64,000 bases of DNA, taken from positions 1-64,000 of the forward strand of contig DLST01000014.1 in NCBI GenBank assembly GCA_002500745.1. Direction: 5' to 3'. A model generated the notes under the pieces. It was not told where the DNA came from and made no database searches. It saw only the letters and a list, made by a program, of their open reading frames with translations. Position 1 is the first letter of the stretch; each line of letters starts with the position of its first letter. The stretch comes from Sphingobacterium sp. UBA7855 (GTDB taxonomy: Bacteria; Bacteroidota; Bacteroidia; Sphingobacteriales; Sphingobacteriaceae). Position numbers and translations under genes: made by a program. This document shows, in pieces, positions 26,984-35,043 of this stretch.

Positions 26984-28318
26984 ATGCGTCTAAGTGAATT
27001 ACTAACTTTATTTCTTTGTATAGTATTTCTACAAGCTATCCAAGGTCAGGAGAAGCCGGTTTTAATAGAAAATGTCAAACTGATTGACTTTACGAGTCAA
27101 ATGCTAACTTCGCCAAGGTATGTTTTAATAGAAGGCAGCACCATTCAACACATAAGCGCGTCTCCTATTAAAGCGAAAGATAAGGATGTCATTCGAATTG
27201 ACGGTAAGGGCAAAACACTCATGCCGGGTTTGATTGATGCCCATGTACATCTGGTATTTGGCGCTTTGACAATGCCACAGATGATGACAAATGACTTATC
27301 GGAAGAATTTTTGTTCAATACAGTAGGCAGTTCGGCTCAACAGATGTTAATGCGTGGTTTTACAAGCATACGTGATGTCGGTGGTCCAATATTCCCGTTA
27401 AAAGCTGCCATTGATAAGGGCAAACTTTTGGGACCTAGGATATGGCCATCTGGGGCTACGATAAGCCAGACGGCGGGGCATGGGGACTTTCGTACTCCTG
27501 AAGAAAAATCACGCCGCTTTTTTGGAGTAGTCTCTCGTGCAGAACGATATGGTGCCACATTTATCGCCGACGGGCGTGCCGAAGTATTGACTGCAGTGAG
27601 AGAAAATTTAAGATTTGGAGCGAGTCAAATTAAAATAATGGCAGGCGGAGGTACTTCTTCTGCGTACGATCCAGTAGATGTAACTCAATATACCCTCGAC
27701 GAGATGAAGGCAGCAGTGGAAGCCGCAGAGGATTGGGGAACTTATGTGACCGTACATGCATATACACCACGAGCGATTCAAAGAGCGATCGAAGCTGGTG
27801 TAAGATGTATTGAACATGGACAATTGCTTGACGAAGAAACGGTGCAGCTAATCGCAAAAAACAATATTTGGCTAAGCTTACAAAATCTTGTAGAAGACAC
27901 ACCCGATATGGATCCGCAACGAAGAATTAAGCGTAAACCTGTCATAGAAGGTCAGGAAAAAGTGTGGCCCATGGCTAAAAAATATGGCGTAAAACTAGCC
28001 TGGGGTACAGATTTCCTTTTTGAACCTGATCTGAATAAATTGCAGAATGTTTTTATATTGCGACTTCAAAAGTGGTTTACAAATGCTGAAATCATTAAAA
28101 TGGTTACACACGATAATGGCGAACTTCTACAGCTTTCAGGATTAAGAAGTCCATATCCCGGCAAGCTAGGAACTGTTGAGGAAGGAGCTCTGGCAGATCT
28201 CATTCTGGTTGATGGCGACCCGATCAAGGATCTAAAGCTGTTGGCAGATCCAGATAAAAACTTTTTGGTAATTATGAAAGATGGTCAGATTTATAAAAAT
28301 ACCCTGCAGAAACATTAA
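26984..28318 (+). CDS. Exported amidohydrolase-family protein
   Basis: 444 residues with signal peptide (to about IQGQE). It belongs to the imidazolonepropionase-like/Xaa-Pro dipeptidase branch. Metal ligands are in GLIDAHVHL (His pair, near 86-88), SQIKIMAGGG (bridging lysine), VTVHAYTP and RCIEHGQL (histidines), and AWGTDFLF (aspartate). The C-terminal KLGTVEEGALADLILVDGDP is the return strand of the beta-sandwich domain. The likely substrate is an amide or a small peptide in the periplasm. Confidence 0.88.
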   Translation: MRLSELLTLFLCIVFLQAIQGQEKPVLIENVKLIDFTSQMLTSPRYVLIEGSTIQHISASPIKAKDKDVIRIDGKGKTLMPGLIDAHVHLVFGALTMPQMMTNDLSEEFLFNTVGSSAQQMLMRGFTSIRDVGGPIFPLKAAIDKGKLLGPRIWPSGATISQTAGHGDFRTPEEKSRRFFGVVSRAERYGATFIADGRAEVLTAVRENLRFGASQIKIMAGGGTSSAYDPVDVTQYTLDEMKAAVEAAEDWGTYVTVHAYTPRAIQRAIEAGVRCIEHGQLLDEETVQLIAKNNIWLSLQNLVEDTPDMDPQRRIKRKPVIEGQEKVWPMAKKYGVKLAWGTDFLFEPDLNKLQNVFILRLQKWFTNAEIIKMVTHDNGELLQLSGLRSPYPGKLGTVEEGALADLILVDGDPIKDLKLLADPDKNFLVIMKDGQIYKNTLQKH

Positions 28319-28380
28319 TGTTGTTAGATGGACATTATGATGTCAAAAATATAATTTAACAAGACAATAAAATATTTTCG

Positions 28381-28476
28381 ATGAAATCAGTTAAAATGGC
28401 AATATTTCCTTTTGTAGATGAAAAAAATCAAATAATTTCATCATTAAAAGGCGCAAATAATTTCTTTAAGATATAA
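28381..28476 (+). CDS. Possible 31-residue small ORF
   Basis: An ATG at 28381 opens 31 codons (MKSVKMAIFPFVDEKNQ...NNFFKI) ending in TAA at 28474-28476. Its pattern recalls the first strand and turn of the NifX/NifB-type dinitrogenase cofactor family, cut after the first 30 residues. It could be a remnant, a small peptide or chance; ORFs of this length are common in AT-rich DNA. Confidence 0.25.
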   Translation: MKSVKMAIFPFVDEKNQIISSLKGANNFFKI

Positions 28477-28513
28477 ATTATTTGAAGAATAAACAGCTTT
28501 GCATTTAATTGAT

Positions 28514-28521
28514 TAGATTTG
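28514..28521 (+). promoter_or_regulatory. -7 promoter element before the GNAT/methyltransferase genes
   Basis: TAGATTTG matches TAnnTTTG and lies 26 bases before the GTG start of the GNAT-like gene. No good -33 sequence at the usual distance, so this might be an activator-dependent promoter. Confidence 0.45.
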
Positions 28522-28547
28522 CGTTTAAACGATAAATCAAGCATTCG

Positions 28548-29357
28548 GTGGCATTATTATTCAACGAAGGACGTCCAGTAGTAAGACTAAGAGCATTTCG
28601 GGCTATTGACGATCCCCAAACCTGTGAACGTTTCATAGAAGGACACGCGCATGTATTAACTGCTATAGGCGTAAAGAAGGTGACTTCCTCCAAAAATGAC
28701 TGGATGTATAATCCAGCATCATTCGTCCTGATCGTAGAATCCCTTGATGGCGACAAAGTCTACGGAGGAGTACGCATACACGTATCTGGTGGTAGCGAAC
28801 CTCTTCCGATTGAACAAGCAACCGGATCCATGGATGCTAAAATTTTAGACCTAGTTTATGAGTATGCGCAACAGGGAACAGGTGAAGGTTGTGGCCTATG
28901 GAACTCGCGAGAGATTGCTGGATACGGCATTGGTAGCATATTTTTAACACGGGCTGGCGCTGCAATCAGTACACAGGTCGGCATTAAATCGCTATTTGCT
29001 TTATGCGCTCCTTATACAGTGAAATTGGCAGAAAGTGTTGGCTACCGGATCGACACCAGTGTTGGAAATAATGGTACATTTTATTATCCTAAGCTAGACC
29101 TGCTGGCAACTGTGATGATTATGCGAAACCTAGAAACCCTAACCGAAGCCGATCAAGAAAACAAAGATGCAATTCTTTCCCTTCGTAATAATTCCAATAT
29201 TGTCCGCATAGAAACTTTGCGGAATAAAGAAATTGAAATCCATTATCAAATTGATATTCCGAATTTGAATCAATGGGATCTAAATGAGATTATTAAAAAT
29301 CTGAAACATACATCATTAGACTATAGGCCAGATGATCGTAATTTAAATATTTTGTGA
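28548..29357 (+). CDS. GNAT-fold protein resembling acyl-amino-acid / autoinducer synthases
   Basis: A 269-residue soluble protein starting at GTG. Its layout is close to LuxI/FeeM-type N-acyl synthases: a central strand with SFVLIVESLDGDKVYGGVRIH followed by PLPIEQATGSM, then GLWNSREIAGYGIG, matching the order of the gene-family 'V.G..R...' and 'W..SR.....' segments. A last helix, AICAPYTVKLAESVGYRI-like (residues about 155-172 read ALCAPYTVKLAESVGYRI), matches the CoA-side helix of GNAT proteins. The methyltransferase start overlaps its stop (TGATG), so the products act together. I cannot prove it makes a signal; the alternative is an ordinary acetyltransferase. Confidence 0.5.
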   Translation: MALLFNEGRPVVRLRAFRAIDDPQTCERFIEGHAHVLTAIGVKKVTSSKNDWMYNPASFVLIVESLDGDKVYGGVRIHVSGGSEPLPIEQATGSMDAKILDLVYEYAQQGTGEGCGLWNSREIAGYGIGSIFLTRAGAAISTQVGIKSLFALCAPYTVKLAESVGYRIDTSVGNNGTFYYPKLDLLATVMIMRNLETLTEADQENKDAILSLRNNSNIVRIETLRNKEIEIHYQIDIPNLNQWDLNEIIKNLKHTSLDYRPDDRNLNIL

Positions 29358-30121
29358 TGGACAATAAGCATTATAATGCCGGATACTTGATGGATACCGG
29401 TGATTTTCTTAAACAATTGAAAATACATTCATACACTCCTTTTAATTCGATTAAAGAGGGTGTGGTTGTCGATCTTGGTTGTGGCACTGGAATGGATGCC
29501 ATCAACTTGGCGAACATGCTGGGTGATAACGTACTAGTTGTTGGTTTAGATCATGATAACAACCTAATTGAGCATGCGAAATCAAGCGCTGCAAACATAA
29601 AAAATGTGGACTTCGTTCAAGGTGAGGTTTACAAACTTAGCTTTGCAGACAATTCCATCTCCGGTATTAGAATGGAACGCGTTGTACAACATCTATTGGA
29701 GGCGCAAAAAATGTTTGCCGAGGTTCACCGTGTTTTGATCGAGGGTAAACCGCTGGTTATCGTTGAGACCATCTGGAATAGTCTGACATTTTATAGTAAA
29801 CACGTCGGTATTGAGGCAAAAATATGCCATTATTTGACCGATGAAAAAGTTAATAATGGCTGGGCCGGAAATAAATTAACCTCTGATCTATTAAATCAAG
29901 GTTTTAAACACGTAGAATTGCAAACATTTTGTATGGTTACTCGCTCGAAAGAAGAAGCTAACCGGTATCTATTTTTAGATAAAATCCTTCTAGAAATGGT
30001 CGAAAAAGAACAATTGAGCACCGCCGAGATGGAGGAATTTCAAAAAGCATTGGATCAAGCTGACGAAGCGGGCTGCTTCCTTGTCTCTATGAATTTAGTT
30101 ATCGCAGAAGCAAAAAAATAG
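29357..30121 (+). CDS. SAM-dependent methyltransferase
   Basis: 254 residues from the ATG at 29357 (the stop of the preceding gene overlaps it by one base). Class I Rossmann methyltransferase: motif I VVDLGCGTGMD (about 37-47), acidic motif II VGLDHDN, and FVQGEVYKLSFADNSISGIRMERVVQHL as the post-motif region. The substrate may be the product of the GNAT-like enzyme upstream, as the genes are coupled; similar pairs modify acylated or amino-acid-derived molecules. The histidine kinase gene starts about 10 bases later. Confidence 0.85.
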   Translation: MDNKHYNAGYLMDTGDFLKQLKIHSYTPFNSIKEGVVVDLGCGTGMDAINLANMLGDNVLVVGLDHDNNLIEHAKSSAANIKNVDFVQGEVYKLSFADNSISGIRMERVVQHLLEAQKMFAEVHRVLIEGKPLVIVETIWNSLTFYSKHVGIEAKICHYLTDEKVNNGWAGNKLTSDLLNQGFKHVELQTFCMVTRSKEEANRYLFLDKILLEMVEKEQLSTAEMEEFQKALDQADEAGCFLVSMNLVIAEAKK

Positions 30122-30130
30122 CATATTGTG

Positions 30131-32281
30131 ATGAGATGCTGGCTTAATCTAATTTTCCTATTTATCTGTACATATAGTTCGCCTTGTTTTGGAGAGGTAA
30201 TTATAGAACACCCAACGCAGCGTTTATTGATCGGATATGGCCTAGAACGCTACGAAGGCAATGGACAGCCTAATTTTGCAGACACTTCGGGTTCATCCTT
30301 CCAATCTTTGGGAAGCAAAGTCCCCAATTTAGGTACATCATCGTCTGATATTTGGCTCCGGTTGCCGATGATAAATAAGGGCAAAGATAAACTTGAGCTC
30401 CTTCTCGAGATCGCCTATCCTCTTCTTGACGAGGTCGAATTATTTATACCATCATCAGATGGGAGTTATAAATCGATCAAGCTGGGAGAGCATCGCCCTT
30501 TTTCGGCTAGAAAATATAAGGTACCCAATTACGCATTTGACATTCAATTAACAGGGAATAAGAAAACCATATTTTTTATTCGAGTTAAGAGTACCGAACA
30601 GATCATTCTACCAATCTATTTAAGTAACGAACGAAGTTTCTTAAAAGAAATGAATGATGATAGCTTATTAAGCGGTATTTATATCGGAATCGTCTGCATT
30701 ATGGCAATATATAATTTATTTTTATTTTTCTCTGTTCGGGAGAGGGGCTATCTATATTATGTACTATATGTTCTCTGTGCAGGAATAACGCAAATGGGAA
30801 TTAAAGGTTACAGTTTTCAATATTTATGGCCAAATTGGACATATTTCGCAACAAAAGGGCCGATTATTTTTGGATGTCTATCAGGATTATGTGCCTTACT
30901 TTTTGCAGATTCATTTCTCCAATTATCGAAAAATGCTCCTAGATCACGGCGTGTGATCACTTTTTTTATTGTCCTCTTTGCCATTGGTGTAATTCTTACG
31001 CTATTAAACCTTACACAACTGGCATTTACAGTGATGCAATTAACAACTGGAGCAGGGTCTTTATTCGTCCTTTACTTATCCTATCGTGTGATGATAAGAG
31101 GCTATAAGCCCGCTAAATATTTTGTTTATGGTTGGACGGTTTTATTGTTGGGTTCAGTAGTATTCTTACTAAAGGACTATGGCATCCTACAGTACAACGA
31201 TTTTACAAGCAATGCTGTACAAATTGCTTCCGTTGTTGAAATGGCTCTATTATCATTCGGTCTCGCTTATAGTATCAATATCTTAAAAGAAGAGAAAGAA
31301 GCGTCACAAGTCAGGGAATTAGCGATTTCATTAGAAAACGAAAGATTAATACGTGAGCAAAACATAGTGTTGGAACAAAAAGTGGATGAGCGGACACGTG
31401 AATTGACACAATCTAACGAGTCTCTACAGACCACGCTTACGCACCTAAAGGAAACACAATCTCAGCTTGTTGAGGCTGAAAAGATGGCGTCCCTTGGTCA
31501 GTTGACAGCCGGTGTTGCCCATGAAATCAATAACCCTATCAATTTTGTCACATCGAACGTTGCCCCATTAAAACGTGACATAAAGATGATCTGGGAAACA
31601 CTGGAGGAAGTGGAACGTATTGCCTTTAAAGAGGGTATATCGGATACGGAAAAACAAATTCAGATCAAAAAATTTAAAGACGATCTAGATATTGATTATT
31701 TAAAAACAGAGGTGGATTTTTTATTAAAAGGTATGCACGATGGAGCTCACCGTACCGCGGAAATAGTCAAAAGTTTACGGATTTTTTCACGTGTGGATGA
31801 GGATACATTAAAATTTGCCGATCTGAATGAGGGACTTGAATCAACGATGGTTATTCTCAATAGTCTATTGAATAACACAATAGAGGTTGATAAGATCTAT
31901 GGAAATATGCCTAAAGTAGAATGTCATGCAGGTAAACTTAATCAAGTATTTCTGAATATTGTTACAAATGCTATTTATGCTGTAAATAAAAAATTCAACC
32001 ACGAAATCGGTGGAAAAATATATATTGAGACCGGAGTTTATAGCGATGATTCTTCAGTTTTTATTAAAATCGCCGATAATGGTATTGGTATTCCAAAAGA
32101 AATTCATGAACGCATTTTTGAACCATTTTTTACAACGAAAGACGTCGGCGAGGGGACTGGTCTGGGAATGTCCATTGCCTACAATACTATTGCAAAACAT
32201 CATGGTCGGATTGTTTTAGATTCAAAAGTGGGGCAGGGTACAAGTTTTACACTAATCATTCCAATTCAGCAGAATGATTAG
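30131..32281 (+). CDS. 7TMR-DISM sensor histidine kinase
   Basis: 716 residues. After a signal peptide comes an extracellular beta-sandwich (about 25-165; 7TMR-DISMED2-like, with SSDIWLRLPMINKG and LEIAYPLLDEVELFI), then seven transmembrane segments (about 180-385), a coiled coil (EQKVDERTRELTQSN, KETQSQLVEAEKMASLGQL) and a HisKA/HATPase kinase. H464 is the phospho-acceptor in GVAHEINNP; GTGLGMSIAYNTIAKHHG is the G box. Such receptors sense small molecules outside the cell. It directly follows the GNAT-like and methyltransferase genes, making it a candidate sensor for their product. Confidence 0.9.
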   Translation: MRCWLNLIFLFICTYSSPCFGEVIIEHPTQRLLIGYGLERYEGNGQPNFADTSGSSFQSLGSKVPNLGTSSSDIWLRLPMINKGKDKLELLLEIAYPLLDEVELFIPSSDGSYKSIKLGEHRPFSARKYKVPNYAFDIQLTGNKKTIFFIRVKSTEQIILPIYLSNERSFLKEMNDDSLLSGIYIGIVCIMAIYNLFLFFSVRERGYLYYVLYVLCAGITQMGIKGYSFQYLWPNWTYFATKGPIIFGCLSGLCALLFADSFLQLSKNAPRSRRVITFFIVLFAIGVILTLLNLTQLAFTVMQLTTGAGSLFVLYLSYRVMIRGYKPAKYFVYGWTVLLLGSVVFLLKDYGILQYNDFTSNAVQIASVVEMALLSFGLAYSINILKEEKEASQVRELAISLENERLIREQNIVLEQKVDERTRELTQSNESLQTTLTHLKETQSQLVEAEKMASLGQLTAGVAHEINNPINFVTSNVAPLKRDIKMIWETLEEVERIAFKEGISDTEKQIQIKKFKDDLDIDYLKTEVDFLLKGMHDGAHRTAEIVKSLRIFSRVDEDTLKFADLNEGLESTMVILNSLLNNTIEVDKIYGNMPKVECHAGKLNQVFLNIVTNAIYAVNKKFNHEIGGKIYIETGVYSDDSSVFIKIADNGIGIPKEIHERIFEPFFTTKDVGEGTGLGMSIAYNTIAKHHGRIVLDSKVGQGTSFTLIIPIQQND

Positions 32282-32362
32282 TGTAACTATAAACTTAAAA
32301 TAGTCAATTAACTATTATTTTTTCATATCTTTTGTAAGGGAATAAAACCATATAATAAAATT

Positions 32363-33448
32363 ATGCAGAGGGAGTTTGAAATACTATATATCGATGATGA
32401 AGCCAACAATTTAGTTAGCTTTAAAGCGAACTTTAGATACGATTATACGATCTATACAGCATCGAACACAACTGAAGCTGAAAAGATACTTCATACTCAT
32501 CCGGATATCCGTATCATATTCTGCGATCAACGCATGCCTGATGAGATGGGCATTGATTTTTTACACCGCATAAAAAAAGACTTTCCAAAGCCAATCCGTA
32601 TTCTTCTAACAGCTTACGCCAATATGGAAACTGTAATTGAAGCAGTCAATAAAGGACATATATTTAGATTTGTTCGTAAACCCTGGATGAATGAAGAGAT
32701 TGTTTCGGCTATAGAAGAGGCAAATAAATTTTATGTTGCAAACTCCATGCTTGAAGTAAAAAATCGCGAGCTACAAAAGGCTTATGATGAATTAGATAAG
32801 TTTGCTTATAGCGTTAGCCACGATCTTCGTGATCCCTTGACCGGAGTTCTTTCCGCTGTGAAACTTGGACTGGAGTTTGACAGCGTAGACCGAATTCATG
32901 AGTTGCTCTCGCTAATGGATAGTTCATTAGTTAGTTTAGACGCCTATATTGACAGCCTACGTGACTATTATTTACTAAGAAGAGGCGAGCTACTGCTGTC
33001 CGAAATAAATTTTGAAGAGCTCTTCGGCAATATACGTCAATTTTACAGCATGTATACGCAAAACAAAGATGTAGCCTTTGAAATTTCAGTGGATCAAAAG
33101 GAGACTTTTAATGGAGACAAGGCGCTTCTTGAGCTCATTTTACATAATCTTCTTTCTAATGCTTTTAAATATCAAAGTAAGGGGCGAGAGAATCAATTCG
33201 TCAAGCTATCTGTTTTGGTATCACAACGTAAAGCCAAAATAGTTGTGAGCGACAATGGAATAGGGATATCGCCAGAATATGTTGACGATATATTCAAACT
33301 ATTCTTTAGAGCTAGTGATCAAGCTAAAGGGATGGGGTTTGGACTCTACAATGTCCAAAATGCACTTTTGAAGCTCCAGGGAAAAATTGAAGTGCAATCA
33401 CAACCCGATCAAGGAACAACTTTTACAGTCGTCATACCGAGCAAATAA
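32363..33448 (+). CDS. Receiver-histidine kinase hybrid
   Basis: 361 residues. An N-terminal receiver domain (1-125; D55 in FCDQRMPDEMG, FVRKPW lysine) is fused directly to a HisKA domain (H153 in YSVSHDLRDPL) and an ATPase (LHNLLSNAFKYQ, SDNGIGI, GMGFGLYNVQNAL). Soluble, so its input comes from another kinase by phosphotransfer, most likely the 7TMR-DISM kinase just upstream. The receiver is closely related to the stand-alone receiver encoded downstream on the opposite strand. Confidence 0.9.
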   Translation: MQREFEILYIDDEANNLVSFKANFRYDYTIYTASNTTEAEKILHTHPDIRIIFCDQRMPDEMGIDFLHRIKKDFPKPIRILLTAYANMETVIEAVNKGHIFRFVRKPWMNEEIVSAIEEANKFYVANSMLEVKNRELQKAYDELDKFAYSVSHDLRDPLTGVLSAVKLGLEFDSVDRIHELLSLMDSSLVSLDAYIDSLRDYYLLRRGELLLSEINFEELFGNIRQFYSMYTQNKDVAFEISVDQKETFNGDKALLELILHNLLSNAFKYQSKGRENQFVKLSVLVSQRKAKIVVSDNGIGISPEYVDDIFKLFFRASDQAKGMGFGLYNVQNALLKLQGKIEVQSQPDQGTTFTVVIPSK

Positions 33449-33548
33449 TGCTTTCACAAACCATTATAGACGATGGAAAGCTTATCATCAAACTGCCAGA
33501 AAACATCAACAAAGCTTAAAAGCTTACTTTCCTAAACTTATCTCATTT

Positions 33549-34013
33549 TTACGAAAGTAGCTTCTGGCGTAACAAAAACTCCAATTGGTCGTTAGAAGTC
33601 TCTAGCTGAGAGTTTGTCTCTACAATCTTTTGACGTTCTGCATATACATCATAAGCGCGCTGAATCGTCTGATCAAGCTCCTCTTCACTCCAAGGCTTAT
33701 TGAGGTAATGAAAGATTTTTCCTTTATTAACGGCGTCAACAACAGCAGCCATGTCCGTATATCCTGTCAAAAGGATACGCATAGGGGCAGCATTAATTTT
33801 AATAATCTGCTCTAAAAACTCTACACCAGTCATTTCTGGCATACGTTGATCCGTAATAATAATGTGTATTTGATTGTTTTTGACAATATCGATTGCATCA
33901 GCGCCACTAATGGCGGTAAATACAGTATACTTTAGCCGAAATGTCGCTTTAAAAGAAAACAAATTGTTTTCTTCATCATCAACGTACAATATCGAAATCT
34001 TCTTGTCTTCCAT
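33549..34013 (-). CDS. Stand-alone receiver domain response regulator
   Basis: 154 residues: receiver domain with D55 (ITDQRMPEMTG), ILLTGYTD threonine region and the LNKPW lysine, then a short coiled coil (AERQKIVETNSQLETSNDQLEFLL) and no DNA-binding or enzyme part. The sequence resembles the receiver of the neighbouring hybrid kinase (YxDDExNNLxSFKAxFR, DQRMP, AVNKGxIF). It probably passes or buffers phosphate in the same circuit. Convergent with that gene, 100 bases away. Confidence 0.9.
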   Translation of the reverse strand: MEDKKISILYVDDEENNLFSFKATFRLKYTVFTAISGADAIDIVKNNQIHIIITDQRMPEMTGVEFLEQIIKINAAPMRILLTGYTDMAAVVDAVNKGKIFHYLNKPWSEEELDQTIQRAYDVYAERQKIVETNSQLETSNDQLEFLLRQKLLS

Positions 34014-34217
34014 AAGCTTATCTTCTGAAATACAAATTTACGCAATTAATTTCCTGAATTAATAACAGATTAAAGAGTTTTATGTTTTCCTAGCAGAAAA
34101 TATTCGCTGACAAATTCAATAAGCGGATCTCATAGCCAAATTTTATAACCTCCCACGCTACTAATAATATTAAGCTAAAAATTGAAAAGAGTAAATTATC
34201 TCGTCGTTTTAGAAACA

Positions 34218-34252
34218 AAAAAAGCCATCCTACTCACGTAAAACGGCTTTTT
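34218..34252 (-). terminator. Terminator after tRNA-Lys
   Basis: On the minus strand AAAAAGCC and GGCTTTTT pair around an ~18-base loop and are followed by further T. It lies 5 bases past the tRNA 3' end. Confidence 0.6.
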
Positions 34253-34256
34253 GAAA

Positions 34257-34331
34257 GTGACCCCGCTGAGGCTCGAACTCAGGACCCACAGATTAAGAGT
34301 CTGTTGCTCTACCAACTGAGCTACGAAGTCA
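34257..34331 (-). tRNA. tRNA-Lys(CTT)
   Basis: The minus strand folds as a cloverleaf: acceptor TGACTTC with GGGGTCA (two G-U pairs), D arm GTAGCTCAGTTGGTAGAGC, anticodon stem ACAGA/TCTGT with loop CTCTTAA, and T arm GTTCGAGCC. The anticodon CTT reads the lysine codon AAG. CCA is not encoded. Confidence 0.95.
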
Positions 34332-34984
34332 TTCGATAATCCAAATGTAAGCTTCACCGTAGAAAATATCAAGTGGAAAAGAATATTTCTTTCACTTTTA
34401 TGACATTCAAGGGAGATTGCTAATGCATTTGTAATGATCATGCGGACTGTATAAAGAGTCCTAGAGTTTAATTGATCTTCCGCTTTATATTGTACTTTGT
34501 TTTTGAAACAGTCATCTTTCCCATAATCATTCGCCTAACTTGCATTGCTATCGGTTTATCCAAATGCATTGATTTCATTTTTTCATTTACAACTTCCTAA
34601 TCAACCATCTAAGAAAAATCCACAACTATCTTCTTACATTGACCATAGAAATGGCCTTGCCCCTGTGGAGTCATCTTATCCCAATCTGCCGAGCAAGCCT
34701 TTTTTACCGCTAAAAGAATCTTTTTCATATGATCTCTTCTTTAGTTTTTTGGAAGGGATGCAACACAATTAGCAATTTCAAAATTAAATTAAAAAACCCA
34801 TTAACACCTAATAGACAGAAACTTAAAAATAAAAAACCATTTAAATTCAGCTACTAATCTCCACAGTACATCCGTCAGAACTATATGAGTTAAATTATAG
34901 AATGAAAAGCGAAGAATAGCAAATACGACAAATGACTAGGTGCGAAAAAATATATTCAGGAAAAAAAAGCGTTGCAAAAGAATA
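34332..34984. other. Intergenic region, no gene seen
   Basis: About 650 AT-rich bases between tRNA-Lys and the protease gene. A 75-codon frame at 34545-34772 has proline/serine-rich sequence without any recognisable feature and is probably chance. I see no RNA gene. Confidence 0.4.
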
Positions 34985-35009
34985 GGCTGTCTAACAAAGT
35001 TGGACAGCC
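34985..35009 (-). terminator. Terminator of the tricorn-like protease gene
   Basis: An 11-bp stem (34985-34995 with 34999-35009, one G-T pair) and an AAA loop, 35 bases downstream of the stop codon. A weak T-rich stretch follows on the minus strand. Confidence 0.78.
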
Positions 35010-35043
35010 CATTTTTATGAAATAATTCTAGTGGATAATAGCA

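Noticed and set aside
34545..34772. 75-codon frame after tRNA-Lys
   Set aside because: Proline/serine-rich without any conserved feature; no supporting signals.
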